Positions 25,634 through 34,321 of a DNA stretch of 64,000 bases are shown here, piece after piece. Origin of the DNA: Streptomyces roseolilacinus (GTDB taxonomy: Bacteria; Actinomycetota; Actinomycetes; Streptomycetales; Streptomycetaceae); contig NZ_BMSV01000007.1 of NCBI RefSeq assembly GCF_014649335.1, forward strand, positions 168,677 through 232,676, read 5' to 3'. Position 1 is the first letter of the stretch; every line of letters starts with the position of its first letter. Under the pieces are notes generated by a model. It was not told where the DNA came from and did not search any database. It worked only from the letters and a program-made list of their open reading frames with translations. A program made the translations under genes and the position numbers.

Positions 25634-27040
25634 CTACCCGGCCCCGCCCCGCCCCGGCCCCGACGGGCCGCCCCCGCGCTCCTCGCGGATCTGCTCCACC
25701 ACGCGGGCCACCTCCGCCCGCACGGCCCGTGTCTCGTTCAGGAAGTGCCAGTAGTCGGGGTGCCGCCCCTCCAGGCCGTCCACCGCCCGGTCGAGGCGGG
25801 CGACCGCGGCGTCGAGGGGCCCGGCGTGCCGGGGATCGGGGGTGTGGCGGCCCTCCATGGCGAGCCGCTGGGCGTCCCGGATCGTGAAGCGCGTCCGCTC
25901 GACCTCCCGCTGCGGGTCCCCGGACACGGCGTCCAGCCGCCGGAGCCGGTCCCCGGCGGCGGACACGGCCTCGTCCGTCGTGTTCAGCAGCGCCCGCACC
26001 GTGCCCAGCAGCGCCGTCGCGTCCGCCCACCGCTGCTCGTCCCGCGCCCGCCCCGCCTCGGCGAGCTTCTCCTCCGCCCGCCGTACGGTCTCCACGGCCC
26101 GCGCCGGTACGGGCTGGAGGTCCTGCCAGCACGCGGCGCTGAACCGGCGCCGCAGCTCGCTCAGCACGGGTTCCACGGAGGCGGCCCGGTTGGCGAGGGC
26201 CTGCGCGCGCGTGCGGAGGGACACCAGCCGCCGGTCGATCTCCGCGGCCCGCTCGGGCAGCCGCTCCGCCTCGGCCCGTACGGCTTCGGCCTCGCGCAGC
26301 ACACGGTCGGCGCGCTGCAGGGTCTCTGCGACACCGTGCCGCCCCGCGCCCTCGTTGAGCCTGGTCAGCTCCGGGGCGAGGGCGGCGAGCCGCGCGGCCT
26401 GCTCGTCGGCGCGCAGCCCCGAACCGCGTACGGCGTCCAGCGCCTCGCTCGCCGCGAGCAGCGCCGCGCGGGCCCGCTCGACGGCGGGGGCGAGCCGGGC
26501 CAGCTGCGTCTCGGCCGTGTCCAGGAGCGGCGCGATCCGCTGCTCGAACCGCTCCAGCTCGCCCCGGACCCGTACCAGCTCCTCCCTGGCGCGGGTCAGG
26601 TCCGTGCGCGCGCCGGCCGCCGTGGCGGCGTCGAGGTCGACCCGGTCCAGGTCGTGGCTGTCGACGGCCTCGATGTACGCCTGGCTGACCTCGTCGATGC
26701 GCCGCCCCAGCGCGGCGAACTCCTCGGCGGCCCGGCCCGCGGCGGGCGAGGAGTCGACCGCGACGATCGTCTCGACGGAGATCCGCAGGCCCCGCTGCGC
26801 GGTGTCCAGCTCGTAGAACGCGGCGGCCGCGGCGTCCTTCGCGGCCTGCGCGTCGGCCCGCTGGCCCTCGGCGCGTCCGCCGCCGAACCAGCGCCGCGTA
26901 CCGCCCCCGGACCCGCTCCCGGCGAACGCCCCGGCCGAGGCGAGCGCCCCCGCCGAGACGGCGGCGAGCAGGGGCAGGGGCAGCAGCACCAGGGCGAGTA
27001 CATCCTTCGCGTACCGCCGTGCGCCGCGTGTCCCCGTCAC
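25634..27040 (-). CDS. coiled-coil membrane-anchored protein of unknown function
   Basis: 468 residues from GTG 27040, which has GGGGAG upstream. One hydrophobic N-terminal segment (DVLALVLLPLPLLAAVSAGA, residues 10-35) is followed by a Gly-rich linker and then almost uninterrupted helical heptads rich in Ala, Glu and Arg (ELVRVRGELERFEQRIAPL, VRRAEEKLAEAGRARDEQRW). This suggests a membrane-tethered coiled-coil rod outside or along the membrane. No catalytic motif is visible. I do not recognise a named family. It is followed downstream on the same strand by FmdB and preceded by the DUF4097 lipoprotein. Confidence 0.8.
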   Translation of the reverse strand: MTGTRGARRYAKDVLALVLLPLPLLAAVSAGALASAGAFAGSGSGGGTRRWFGGGRAEGQRADAQAAKDAAAAAFYELDTAQRGLRISVETIVAVDSSPAAGRAAEEFAALGRRIDEVSQAYIEAVDSHDLDRVDLDAATAAGARTDLTRAREELVRVRGELERFEQRIAPLLDTAETQLARLAPAVERARAALLAASEALDAVRGSGLRADEQAARLAALAPELTRLNEGAGRHGVAETLQRADRVLREAEAVRAEAERLPERAAEIDRRLVSLRTRAQALANRAASVEPVLSELRRRFSAACWQDLQPVPARAVETVRRAEEKLAEAGRARDEQRWADATALLGTVRALLNTTDEAVSAAGDRLRRLDAVSGDPQREVERTRFTIRDAQRLAMEGRHTPDPRHAGPLDAAVARLDRAVDGLEGRHPDYWHFLNETRAVRAEVARVVEQIREERGGGPSGPGRGGAG

Positions 27041-27116
27041 ATCCGCTCCCCGTACCGTGCGTGTCCGAGCCGACCCGGTCCATTCTCCCACCGGGTAGGA
27101 CGAACGGGAGGGCGGA

Positions 27117-27887
27117 TCAGTTCGCGGTACGGACCCGCACGTCGCCGTTCTCGCTGAACGCGGTGACCGACCGGGGGCTGCCCGGGTCGCGGGGCACCTC
27201 GGAGGCGACCTCGCCGTTGTCGCTGCCGGCGTCCACGGCGTACGGCCCCGCGGCGGAGGGCAGCTCGACGACGACGTTGCCGTTGGAGCTGCGCCCCTCG
27301 ACCCGCCGGGGGGCGCCGTGCAGGCCGAGGTGGACGTCGCCGTTGTCGCTCCGGGCGGTGACCGTCTCGGAGACGGCGCGTTCGACGCGGAGGGTGCCGT
27401 TGTCGGTGTACAGGTCGAGCGGCCCGCGGGCGTCCTTCACGGCGACGTCGCCGTTGTCGGTCCGCACCGTGAGGGCCGAGGTGAAGCCGTCGGCGGACAC
27501 GGTGCCGCTGTCGGCCCTGACGGTCACGGCGGTGCCGCGCGGCACCCTCACCTCGTGCCGGGCGTCGCAGTTCTCGACGACGGCGTCGCACTCCACGCGC
27601 AGCGTGAGCGTGCCGCCCTCCATCCGCCAGTGCGCCTCGGGCCCGTTGCCGAGCACCACCCACCCGTCGACCTGCCGGGTCACCTCGACGCCCTTCACGT
27701 CGGCGGGGACGAGCACGACCTCGCTGTCCCCGGAGTCGACGGTCAGCGAGGTCCCGCCGAACGGGAACACCTCGCGTTCCACCGGCGCGTCCGCCACGTC
27801 GACGTCCCCGCACCCCGCGAGCCCGAACACCAGGCCCGCCGCGACGGCGAGACGGACGGTGCGACGACGAAAACGCTGCGTGACCAC
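27117..27887 (-). CDS. DUF4097 family beta-strand repeat lipoprotein
   Basis: 256 residues from GTG 27887 (GGGGGAAG upstream). A lipoprotein signal ends in the lipobox LAGC (LVFGLAGCGDVDV), so the mature protein is lipid-anchored outside the membrane. The body is made of repeating short strands of the form T(A/V)RSDNGDV: VRADSGTVSA, VRTDNGDVAV, LYTDNGTLRV, ARSDNGDVHL, GRSSNGNVVV, DAGSDNGEVA and FSENGDVRV. These form the right-handed beta-solenoid of DUF4097 adhesin-like proteins. Function unknown, possibly an envelope-stress or surface structural role. Confidence 0.88.
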   Translation of the reverse strand: MVTQRFRRRTVRLAVAAGLVFGLAGCGDVDVADAPVEREVFPFGGTSLTVDSGDSEVVLVPADVKGVEVTRQVDGWVVLGNGPEAHWRMEGGTLTLRVECDAVVENCDARHEVRVPRGTAVTVRADSGTVSADGFTSALTVRTDNGDVAVKDARGPLDLYTDNGTLRVERAVSETVTARSDNGDVHLGLHGAPRRVEGRSSNGNVVVELPSAAGPYAVDAGSDNGEVASEVPRDPGSPRSVTAFSENGDVRVRTAN

Positions 27888-28046
27888 GAGCTTCCCCCAG
27901 GATGGAACCACTGCGACGGCCCCACGCTACGCACCACCCCACCGCCCCACGATCCGGCGACCCACCGCGCCCGGGGTGGGGCTAACCCCCCTGCGACGGT
28001 TTGCGAACCCCACCCATGGGCCATGTACGCTGTTGCCTCACTCCGA

Positions 28047-28118
28047 GGGTGCGTAGCTCAGGGGTAGAGCGCTGCTCTTACAAAGCAGATGTCGGCGGTT
28101 CGAAACCGTCCGCGCCCA
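28047..28118 (+). tRNA. tRNA-Val, anticodon TAC
   Basis: A 72-nt cloverleaf without encoded CCA. The acceptor stem GGGTGCG pairs with CGCGCCC (one G-U); the anticodon arm CTGCT-CTTACAA-AGCAG gives TAC; the T arm has GGTTCGAAACC. Its 3' 42 bases plus one are the attachment site core shared with the integrated elements to the right. The tRNA stays intact because the elements restore its 3' end. Confidence 0.97.
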
Positions 28119-28119
28119 C
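28077..28119. repeat. att core copy 1 (tRNA 3' half, attL of element 1)
   Basis: A 43-bp sequence beginning CTTACAAAGCAG and ending CGCGCCCAC; it runs from the anticodon loop to one base past the tRNA. Identical copies occur at 37678-37720 and 43246-43288, and a copy with one mismatch at 41172-41214. Confidence 0.95.
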
Positions 28120-28137
28120 ATGATCGGCGATACGCCG

Positions 28138-28179
28138 AAGGCCCAGGTCATCCGGAAGTTTCCCGGAGTCCTGGGCCTT
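28138..28179. terminator. hairpin between tRNA-Val and the integrase gene
   Basis: A 10-bp outer stem (AAGGCCCAGG with CCTGGGCCTT) plus an inner TCCGG/CCGGA stem. It can terminate both the tRNA and the converging integrase transcript. The corresponding hairpins after att copies 2-4 have different stem sequences. Confidence 0.7.
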
Positions 28180-28257
28180 GTTCGTTCCCCCGTGGTCATG
28201 GGGCGGGAGGACCGTCGTGCCACTCACATGCCACATCGGGGCCACAACGAGTCCACA

Positions 28258-29376
28258 TCACCCGTCCCGATCGCGGGTCCTCCTGATCTGACGGTCGACG
28301 TGGTCGGCGATCTCCTGATCACGGCCGTTGATCAGATGCTGGTAGATCAGCGCGGCCCGCACCGACGAGTGCCCCATCCGGTGCATCAGCTCCCGCGTGG
28401 TCGCGCCACCGGTGGCCGCCAGGGTGTTGCCCGTGTGCCGCAGGTCGTGGAAGTGCACGTCACCCAGACCGGCCTGGGGGAGGGCGCGCAGCCAGATACG
28501 GCGGAAGTTGTTGCGGCGCAGCATGCCGCCGCGGGGCCCGACGAAGACCAGTCCGTTGCGGCCGGCCTCCGAGTACTCGGACAGGTGGGCTTGCAGCTCC
28601 TCGACCAGCGAGGCCGGAAACGCGACCGTACGGATGCCCGCTGCGCTTTTCGGCGCCTTGATCAGCAAGCCGTCCGTGCGCGTCTCGGCGGCAGCCCGGC
28701 GGACGGAGACGACGCGGCGTTCCAGGTCGATGTCATGCCGCTGGAGTGCGGCCAGCTCCCCAAACCGCAGCGACGTGAAGGCGGCGAGCAGGATCAACAT
28801 TCGGTAGCGCTTGGGAACGACGTCGGCGAGCCGGAACACCTCGGCGACCGTGAGGAAGGGGCGCTCAGCCGTCTTCGTGGTGCCGGCGCCCTTGATCCGG
28901 CACGGGTTGCGCTGGATCAGTCCGTCATCAACCGCCGTGTTCATGATCGCTCGAAGGATCTGGTACGCCTTCGCCACGGTCGCCTCCCCCACGCCGCTGT
29001 CGAGGAGGCCGGCACGCCAACGCCGGATCTGCGGCGTGCTGATGTCGCCCACGTTGACGTCGCGGAACGTCGGCAGGATGTGCAGCCGCAGTGCACTGCC
29101 GTTGCGCTCCCGCGTGGTTGCCGCGTAGTCGCGCTCCTTGAACCAGGCGTCGGCGTACGCCCCGAATGGGATCTTGTCGTCCGGATTCTGCCAACGACCC
29201 TCGATGATCTCGGCTTCCTTGCGGACCAGCCATCGGTCGGCATCCGTCTGCGTCCCGAAGGTCTGGGGTGCCGCGCGGAGCAGCCCGTCAGGGCCTCGAT
29301 AGCGCGCCTGGAAGCGCCCGGACGGCAGCTTGCGGACCGAGCCGAAACGGCGCTTCCTGCCCTTGCCGTTCGCCAT
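28258..29376 (-). CDS. int: tyrosine site-specific integrase of element 1
   Basis: 372 residues, full-length tyrosine recombinase. An N-terminal AP2-like/SAM-like DNA-binding part (MANGKGRKRRFGSVRKL, then SGRFQARYRGPDG) precedes the catalytic domain, with Arg204 (TSLRFGEL), His310-x-x-Arg313 (HDLRH), His336 (MGHSS) and the nucleophile Tyr345 (ALIYQHL). It integrates and, with the excisionase, excises the element at the tRNA-Val att site. ATG 29376 overlaps the excisionase stop (TGATG), so the two are co-translated. Its 3' end points to attL, as in all the decayed copies to the right. Confidence 0.96.
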   Translation of the reverse strand: MANGKGRKRRFGSVRKLPSGRFQARYRGPDGLLRAAPQTFGTQTDADRWLVRKEAEIIEGRWQNPDDKIPFGAYADAWFKERDYAATTRERNGSALRLHILPTFRDVNVGDISTPQIRRWRAGLLDSGVGEATVAKAYQILRAIMNTAVDDGLIQRNPCRIKGAGTTKTAERPFLTVAEVFRLADVVPKRYRMLILLAAFTSLRFGELAALQRHDIDLERRVVSVRRAAAETRTDGLLIKAPKSAAGIRTVAFPASLVEELQAHLSEYSEAGRNGLVFVGPRGGMLRRNNFRRIWLRALPQAGLGDVHFHDLRHTGNTLAATGGATTRELMHRMGHSSVRAALIYQHLINGRDQEIADHVDRQIRRTRDRDG

Positions 29377-29591
29377 CAGGCCACCGCCCTGTACGCCGTC
29401 CCGCGGCTTGGCGAGATCGGTGACACGGTGTTCGCCAGGACGAACGACTCCAATGCGCTCTCGGGAATGCGCACATGGCGGCCGACCTTGACAAACACGA
29501 TGCGACGCTCGGCGATCAGACGTCGCGGGAAGCGTTCCGTCGTCCCGAGGTACTCGGCGACTTCGGCAACGCTCAGCAGTCGGTCCTTCAT
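29376..29591 (-). CDS. xis: excisionase, MerR-like winged helix
   Basis: 71 residues. MKDRLLSVAEVAEYLGTTER is the typical excisionase/helix-turn-helix 17 start; KVGRHVRIPESALESFV is the wing and end of the DNA-binding fold. It directs the integrase toward excision by bending the att sites. It overlaps both neighbours: its ATG overlaps the RepSA stop (ATGA) and its TGA overlaps the integrase ATG. Replication, excision and integration functions are therefore expressed as one unit. Confidence 0.93.
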   Translation of the reverse strand: MKDRLLSVAEVAEYLGTTERFPRRLIAERRIVFVKVGRHVRIPESALESFVLANTVSPISPSRGTAYRAVA

Positions 29592-30979
29592 GCTGCGGTT
29601 CCTTCCAGGTCGAGTTCGGCGCGGATTTCTCGGGCGTGCTCGCGGTTGTGTTGGATGTCGCGGCGGATGTTGGCGGCGAGCCAGGATTCGCCGGGGGTGT
29701 GGCCGTGGCCGGCGTAGGCCCAGTGGGCGACGACGAGGGTGGTGGCTTCGGGGTGGTCGTCGGGGTCGGGCAGGCCGAGGGCGGCGCGTTGTTCGGCGGC
29801 GCGGTAGTCGGCGCGTGCCTGGCGCAGGGCGGTGAGGGTGGTGGAGTAGCGGCGGGACTTGGTGGAGAAGTGGCCGCGGAAGCCGAGCATGTGAGCCCAG
29901 TCGCGCAGCTTGCGGTCGGGGTAGAGCGGGTGGAGGTCGAGGCAGGCTTCGATCAGGCGCCGGGGGTGGTCGGGCACGCCGAGCAGGTCGAGGGCTTCTT
30001 TGTTGCCGATGCGGCGGTCGACGGTGCCGGTGGTCTCGGCGGCTTTGGTGGCGTACTTGGCGACGTAGGAGGCGACGGCTTGTTCGTTGATCTCTTCGCC
30101 GTTGCCGAAGGCGCCGATGGGCTGGATGTCGAGTTGGGTGCCCCAGCGCAGCGTGCGGGCGGGCTGGTCCCCGGCGGCGGGGATGTCGACGCGGACACGG
30201 GCGGCGGCGGCCCGGATGGCGTCGGTGAGCAGGTCGAGGGTCGCCCACGGCGGCGGAGGCGAGTCGGGGCCTTCGGGGCCGTCGAAGCGGATGACCGCGT
30301 GGAAGTGGACGGCGCCGCGCTTCTGGTACTCGGCGACCTTGCCGAAGGAGACGCGGGACTGGTCGCGGGCGGCTTTCTGGGTGAGGCCGGCGCGGCGGGC
30401 GATCTCGCGGCGGAGGTAGATCGTGAAGTAGCGCCACAGTTCGGAGGCGTGGTTGTTCCACAGCACCGCGCCCGCGTAGTCGTACGTCGCCGGGTCGAGC
30501 GCCGTGCCCAGCTCGGGGGCGTCTTCGGGGTGGCGGGTGCCGCAGGCGCAGGGCCGGTTGCCGGGCCGGTTGTGGACCGGGCCGAACGAGGGGGCGGTGA
30601 GGGTGGCGAAGACCCGGGGGTGGTCGCGCACGGTGTCAGGGGTGCCCTTGGCGGGGTCTCCGACGAGTCCGGCGCGGATCAGGTGGTAGGTGTCGCCGGC
30701 GTAGGTCCAGGCGCAGGCGGGGCAGCGCGAGGCGCGGCGGTTGCCGCAGGCGACGCGGAGGCGTCCGCCCGGTTCGGTGTCGGTGGAGTAGTGGTGCAGG
30801 ACCAGCCCGGTGGCGGCATCCCGAGTGACGGTCTGGCCCTGGAGGTGGATGGGGTTGGCGCAGCCGCCGGTGCGGCGGATCTGGTCCTGGAGGCGGTCGA
30901 AGCCGGTAGACCCGGCCAGCCTCAGCACGTCGGCGAGGGTGGCCGGGTCCAGGCCCGCCATGGTGGCGGCATCACTCAC
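29588..30979 (-). CDS. repSA: rolling-circle replication initiator, RepSA type
   Basis: 463 residues from GTG 30979 (GGAGG eight bases upstream). An N-terminal zinc-binding region (RVACGNRRASRCPACAWTYA) and a later CACGTRH segment come first. The HUH endonuclease motif is VHFHAVIRFDG, and the catalytic tyrosine region is SYVAKYATKA. These mark the RepSA family of pSAM2/pJV1-like elements, which nick the double-strand origin to start rolling-circle replication after excision. It is the largest gene of the left replication/integration module. Confidence 0.92.
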   Translation of the reverse strand: MSDAATMAGLDPATLADVLRLAGSTGFDRLQDQIRRTGGCANPIHLQGQTVTRDAATGLVLHHYSTDTEPGGRLRVACGNRRASRCPACAWTYAGDTYHLIRAGLVGDPAKGTPDTVRDHPRVFATLTAPSFGPVHNRPGNRPCACGTRHPEDAPELGTALDPATYDYAGAVLWNNHASELWRYFTIYLRREIARRAGLTQKAARDQSRVSFGKVAEYQKRGAVHFHAVIRFDGPEGPDSPPPPWATLDLLTDAIRAAAARVRVDIPAAGDQPARTLRWGTQLDIQPIGAFGNGEEINEQAVASYVAKYATKAAETTGTVDRRIGNKEALDLLGVPDHPRRLIEACLDLHPLYPDRKLRDWAHMLGFRGHFSTKSRRYSTTLTALRQARADYRAAEQRAALGLPDPDDHPEATTLVVAHWAYAGHGHTPGESWLAANIRRDIQHNREHAREIRAELDLEGTAA

Positions 30980-31155
30980 GCGTCGTCCTCCTGCGGGGCA
31001 TGGGTGTCGATCCACTCTTCGGCGCAGACCTTGTGAACGGGCTTGCCGCGGTCGGAGCGCAGCGGGGTGGGCTTGGTGCAGAGCACGCAGGGCTTGTCGC
31101 CGGTGTGGTCGTAGTGGTCGGCGGAGCGCCAGTTCAGCAGGGCCACGGCGGTCAC
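30976..31155 (-). CDS. small Cys-containing protein of the AICE
   Basis: 59 residues from GTG 31155, whose first bases overlap the upstream stop (GTGA). It contains one CVLCTKPTPLRSDRGKPVHK zinc-finger-like stretch (C-x2-C) and a later Cys, and it ends DTHAPQEDDA. It is part of the coupled chain of small genes between repSA and the spread genes, typical of AICEs. Function unknown. Confidence 0.75.
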   Translation of the reverse strand: MTAVALLNWRSADHYDHTGDKPCVLCTKPTPLRSDRGKPVHKVCAEEWIDTHAPQEDDA

Positions 31156-31334
31156 TTCCCGGCGCGGACGCGGGTGGCGGCGGAGGTGGTGTGGCCGGTG
31201 CCCTTGCAGGTGGGGCAGGTGACGCGCAGGGTGGTGCGGGTGCCGTCGGCGTGACGGATGCCGGTGGTGATGGTGGCGGTGGCGAAGCCGTCGCAGTCGC
31301 GGCACACGGGCGCGGTCGGAGTGTGCTGGGGCAT
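31152..31334 (-). CDS. small zinc-ribbon protein of the AICE
   Basis: 60 residues with two CxxC pairs: APVCRDCDGFATA and VTCPTCKGTGHTT, the latter like a DnaJ cysteine repeat (CPxCxGxG). Probably binds one zinc ion. It lies in the coupled string of transfer-region genes, and its stop overlaps the next gene's GTG. Role unknown; similar proteins accompany replication initiators of Streptomyces elements. Confidence 0.8.
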   Translation of the reverse strand: MPQHTPTAPVCRDCDGFATATITTGIRHADGTRTTLRVTCPTCKGTGHTTSAATRVRAGK

Positions 31335-31429
31335 GATGGGCTCTCCCTTTCGGGTCCGTTGGATCTGGGATGGGGCTCAGGCGCCCGGGGCGGCGGAAGT
31401 TTGGCGACCGAGGCCGCCCCGGGGGCCGC

Positions 31430-31669
31430 TCAGCGGCGCCGGTTGCGGCGCGGCGGGTTGATGGGCGGGATGGCGTCGTACGCCTCCTGGCCCTGCTGGA
31501 ACGAGGCCGCGTCGGCGTTGGTCCGCACGGTGTTGCTGTACTCGCGGCCGATGCGGCGCATGGTCTTGCGGTCGCCGTGGCGGCGCGCGATGGCGAACTC
31601 ACGACCCAGCTCGGCCATGGCCGGGTTCGCCGGGGTCTCGGTGTCCTTCTTGCGGTTGAACAGGCCCAT
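31430..31669 (-). CDS. small basic protein of the AICE, unknown function
   Basis: 79 residues from ATG 31669 with a GGGAGAC stretch upstream. It starts MGLFNRKKDTETPANPAM and ends in an Arg-rich tail (PPRRNRRR), and it has a high proportion of charged residues without membrane segments. It probably belongs to the spread operon. I recognise no family. Confidence 0.7.
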   Translation of the reverse strand: MGLFNRKKDTETPANPAMAELGREFAIARRHGDRKTMRRIGREYSNTVRTNADAASFQQGQEAYDAIPPINPPRRNRRR

Positions 31670-31683
31670 GACGGGTCTCCCTT

Positions 31684-31986
31684 TCAGCGCTTGTGGTTGA
31701 GGTCCTTCAGCAGCAGGCGCAGCACGACGGCGACCAGGGCGACCGAGGCCGCGGTGACGGCGACCGCCAGGAGCGTGGAGACCAGGACCGTGCCGACGAC
31801 GAGGACGGCGGCGGTGCCGGTGGCGACGGCGGCGGGCGTGACCTGGACCGTGGCGCGCGACGGGGCCGGGGTGGGCGTCACCGTGGCCGGGGCGGGAACG
31901 GCCGGCGGAGTCGCGGTGGCGTCGGTCGGCTGGAGCGGGACGACCTGGGTGGCGGTGTCGGGCAGCGGGTACTTCGGGGTGAACAT
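31684..31986 (-). CDS. SpdB-like small membrane spread protein
   Basis: 100 residues. A Pro/Thr/Ala-rich N-terminal half (TPPAVPAPATVTPTPAPS) is followed by two hydrophobic segments (AAVATGTAAVLVVGTVLV and LLAVAVTAASVALVAVVLRL) and a basic end (LKDLNHKR). Proteins of this size and design in Streptomyces plasmids (Spd) move transferred DNA between neighbouring compartments of the recipient mycelium. Confidence 0.75.
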   Translation of the reverse strand: MFTPKYPLPDTATQVVPLQPTDATATPPAVPAPATVTPTPAPSRATVQVTPAAVATGTAAVLVVGTVLVSTLLAVAVTAASVALVAVVLRLLLKDLNHKR

Positions 31987-31998
31987 GGGGCGCCTCCT

Positions 31999-32187
31999 TC
32001 AGGCGTTGCAGCGGTGGGTGCGGGCGGCGAGTTCGGCGGCGGAGCGGTGGTGGTAGTCGGCGGAGAAGTCGCAGCCAGGGGCGGTGCACACGGCGGTGTG
32101 CTTGGTCCGGCCGCGGCCGTCGTAGTGGCTGCCGACCCGGACCGGGCCGATGCGGATCACGTCGTAGAAGCGGTTCGGACGCGCCAT
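31999..32187 (-). CDS. mobile element transfer protein, small Cys/His-rich
   Basis: 62 residues from ATG 32187, preceded by AGGAGG. Starts MARPNRFYDVIRIGPVRVGS and has CTAPGCDFSADYHH followed by a C-terminal HRCNA, a probable zinc-binding set. This protein type is regularly found beside spread genes of AICEs. Exact role unknown. Confidence 0.8.
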   Translation of the reverse strand: MARPNRFYDVIRIGPVRVGSHYDGRGRTKHTAVCTAPGCDFSADYHHRSAAELAARTHRCNA

Positions 32188-32206
32188 GGGGTTACCTCCT
32201 TTCTGA

Positions 32207-32896
32207 TCAAGTGAGTTGGGCGGCGATGGAGTCGGCCAGCGGGGCAGGGACACCGAGGCGGGCGCGCAGGGTGCTGGAGTCGATCGGCGTTCCGGTCTGG
32301 GCGCGGTGAGCGTCAGCGACCTTGCGTGCGTGGTCGAGGAGCGCGGGCGGTACCGGCACGGAAGTGGTCGGTGCGGGTGCGGGCAGTTCCGGCATGGAGT
32401 CCGGGGCAGGCTCGACCCTGACCAGATCTGGTTCGAGGGTCTGTTCGAGGGTGATCGGCTCCGGGGCCGCTTCGGGGGCGCGGTGATCCGGTTTGGTGAC
32501 CGGTGTCGGAGGCGTGGTCGACTCGTCCTCGGTGTGCGTGGGGGCATGGACGAGGAGGGTTCCGCCGAGGAAGGCGAGCGCGGGCCATCCGGCGACGAGG
32601 ATGCGGAGCCAGGCGGGTACGTCGTTCAGATCGAGCAGTCCGGCGGTGGCGACGTTCGCGCCGAGGGACGCGGCGAGGGCGATGACGAACCACACCCAGG
32701 CGGCGCGGTTGTCACCCTGCTTGCGCATCCGACGCCAGGCCGCCACCAACAGCAGGTCGACACTGACCGGGTAGGCCCACGCCTTCCACCCGTCCTGCCC
32801 GGCCGCTTCGGCCAGGTCGTGCAGGTGGGCGAAGGACAGGGCGCCGGCGATGACGGCCTGAACAAGCACGGCGTCGAAGCGGAAGTTACGGAACAT
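32207..32896 (-). CDS. DUF2637 membrane protein, spread (Spd) type
   Basis: 229 residues. Four hydrophobic segments in the first 125 residues (AVLVQAVIAGALSFAHLHDL, WAYPVSVDLLLVAAW, WVWFVIALAASLGANVATA and ILVAGWPALAFLGGTLLV) form the DUF2637 domain of Streptomyces transfer/spread proteins. The cytosolic C-terminal half is Pro/Glu-rich, ending in a predicted winged-helix-like stretch (LRARLGVPAPLADSIAAQL). It probably works with TraSA in intramycelial DNA spread. ATG 32896 has a strong AAAGGAGGTG ribosome binding site. Confidence 0.88.
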   Translation of the reverse strand: MFRNFRFDAVLVQAVIAGALSFAHLHDLAEAAGQDGWKAWAYPVSVDLLLVAAWRRMRKQGDNRAAWVWFVIALAASLGANVATAGLLDLNDVPAWLRILVAGWPALAFLGGTLLVHAPTHTEDESTTPPTPVTKPDHRAPEAAPEPITLEQTLEPDLVRVEPAPDSMPELPAPAPTTSVPVPPALLDHARKVADAHRAQTGTPIDSSTLRARLGVPAPLADSIAAQLT

Positions 32897-32972
32897 GGTT
32901 CACCTCCTTTCAGGCATGGAAGGGGTAGGGACCTGGCGCGGGGTGCGGTCGCGCCGACCGTCGAATAGGGGG

Positions 32973-34319
32973 TTAGTCGGTGATGGGCACCGGCTTGAGC
33001 AGCGGCGGGGCGTCGGCCGCCGGTGCGGTGGGAACGACCGGCCAGAACGGCTCCAGGGCCGGGATGCGCGGGGTGAGGTGCGCGTACTGGGCGCAGAGGG
33101 CGGCGGTCTTGGTCGCGCTGAGTTCGGGGGTGCGGATGCGGGACCAGCCGCCGGAGGAGTCGCCGGCCACCGCGAGGCCGGGCCGGTCGGGCGGGATCGT
33201 CAGCACGGCCACGACCGCGTCAGGGGCGATGTCGCCCAGGCCCATGTCGGCGGTCTGCTTGTCGTTGACGCGGTGGACGACCCGGCCGGTGAGCTGGGCG
33301 CGAAGGGTGGTGGCGCCCTTGCCGAGGTCGGAGCCGAAGCGCTGGCCGCAGACCTCCAGGAAGATGCCGGCCGCGCGGGCCATCTGCCCCAGGCGGATCA
33401 TCTGCGTGACCATTCGGTCCCGGCGTTCCTCGTCCTTCTTCCCCGTCACGAGGAACAGCTCGGCGACCTCGTCCACCAGGAGCACGACTGGCACCGGACG
33501 GACTTTGTCGGGCAGCGCCCACACATCCGCGGCGCCGTACTCGCTGAGCAGGTCGAAGCGCGCTTCCATCTCGCCTACCAGGGCGTCCAGCAGCGCGGAC
33601 GCTTCCTCCGGGGTGACGGCCAGGGCCGACAGGCGGGGCGCGTATCCGCGCTGCTCGACCCCGCGCTTGCAGTCGATCCCGACCAGCGCCACGTTCAGCC
33701 GAGCGAGCCCGGCAATGAGGTTGCGCTGATACATGGACTTGCCCGACTGGTTGGCGCCGAGCGTCAGCGCGTGCGGGACCTTCAGGTAGTCCCGGACGAA
33801 CGCCGTGCCATCCTCCCGCAGCGCGACCGGCACCGTCATCGGCCCGGAAGGCAGCCGGCGCGGCATCTTCACCCGCCGCAGTACGTCGTAACCGGTCATC
33901 CGCAGCTCAACGAACCCCGGCTTGGTCTCCACCACGTTGACCGAGTGGACCCCCCAGGCGTGCCGCAGCCGCTCAGAGGCAGCGACCACGTCAGCGGGCT
34001 CAAGGCCGGCCGGGAGGCGGAGCGTGACCCGCATCCCGGTCGCAGAACCCCGCACGCGCCGGATCTTCGGCGGGACCGGCTGGACGTCCGCGCGGCGGGC
34101 GACGGTGCGGACCATGAACGCCCGCAGACGCGACGGCTGCACCGTCAGCCCACACACGTCCATCGTGGACCGGTACGTCACCGCGAACCGAACCCGCGCC
34201 ACCGGGAGACCCACCAGCGACCAGAACACCCGCGGAGCGCGAGCCCTCGCGTATCCCAGACCACCACCGGCACCGGCCAGAGGGAGACCGACCTCCCATA
34301 ACGTCGACAGATCCGACAT
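32973..34319 (-). CDS. traSA: FtsK/SpoIIIE-type DNA translocase, TraSA-like conjugal transfer protein
   Basis: 448 residues. Walker A is GANQSGKS (residues 188-195) and Walker B is VVLLVDE (278-284), with further FtsK family elements (GIDCKRGVE, GQRFGSDLG, ARLTGRVV-like AQLTGRVVHRV). An N-terminal hydrophobic part (WSLVGLPVARV region) may anchor it. In AICEs this single hexameric translocase pumps double-stranded DNA between mycelia without a type IV secretion system. It is followed by the spread genes, so it is the core of the transfer operon, under control of the GntR regulator via the TCTCTAGAGA operators. Confidence 0.94.
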   Translation of the reverse strand: MSDLSTLWEVGLPLAGAGGGLGYARARAPRVFWSLVGLPVARVRFAVTYRSTMDVCGLTVQPSRLRAFMVRTVARRADVQPVPPKIRRVRGSATGMRVTLRLPAGLEPADVVAASERLRHAWGVHSVNVVETKPGFVELRMTGYDVLRRVKMPRRLPSGPMTVPVALREDGTAFVRDYLKVPHALTLGANQSGKSMYQRNLIAGLARLNVALVGIDCKRGVEQRGYAPRLSALAVTPEEASALLDALVGEMEARFDLLSEYGAADVWALPDKVRPVPVVLLVDEVAELFLVTGKKDEERRDRMVTQMIRLGQMARAAGIFLEVCGQRFGSDLGKGATTLRAQLTGRVVHRVNDKQTADMGLGDIAPDAVVAVLTIPPDRPGLAVAGDSSGGWSRIRTPELSATKTAALCAQYAHLTPRIPALEPFWPVVPTAPAADAPPLLKPVPITD

Positions 34320-34321
34320 GG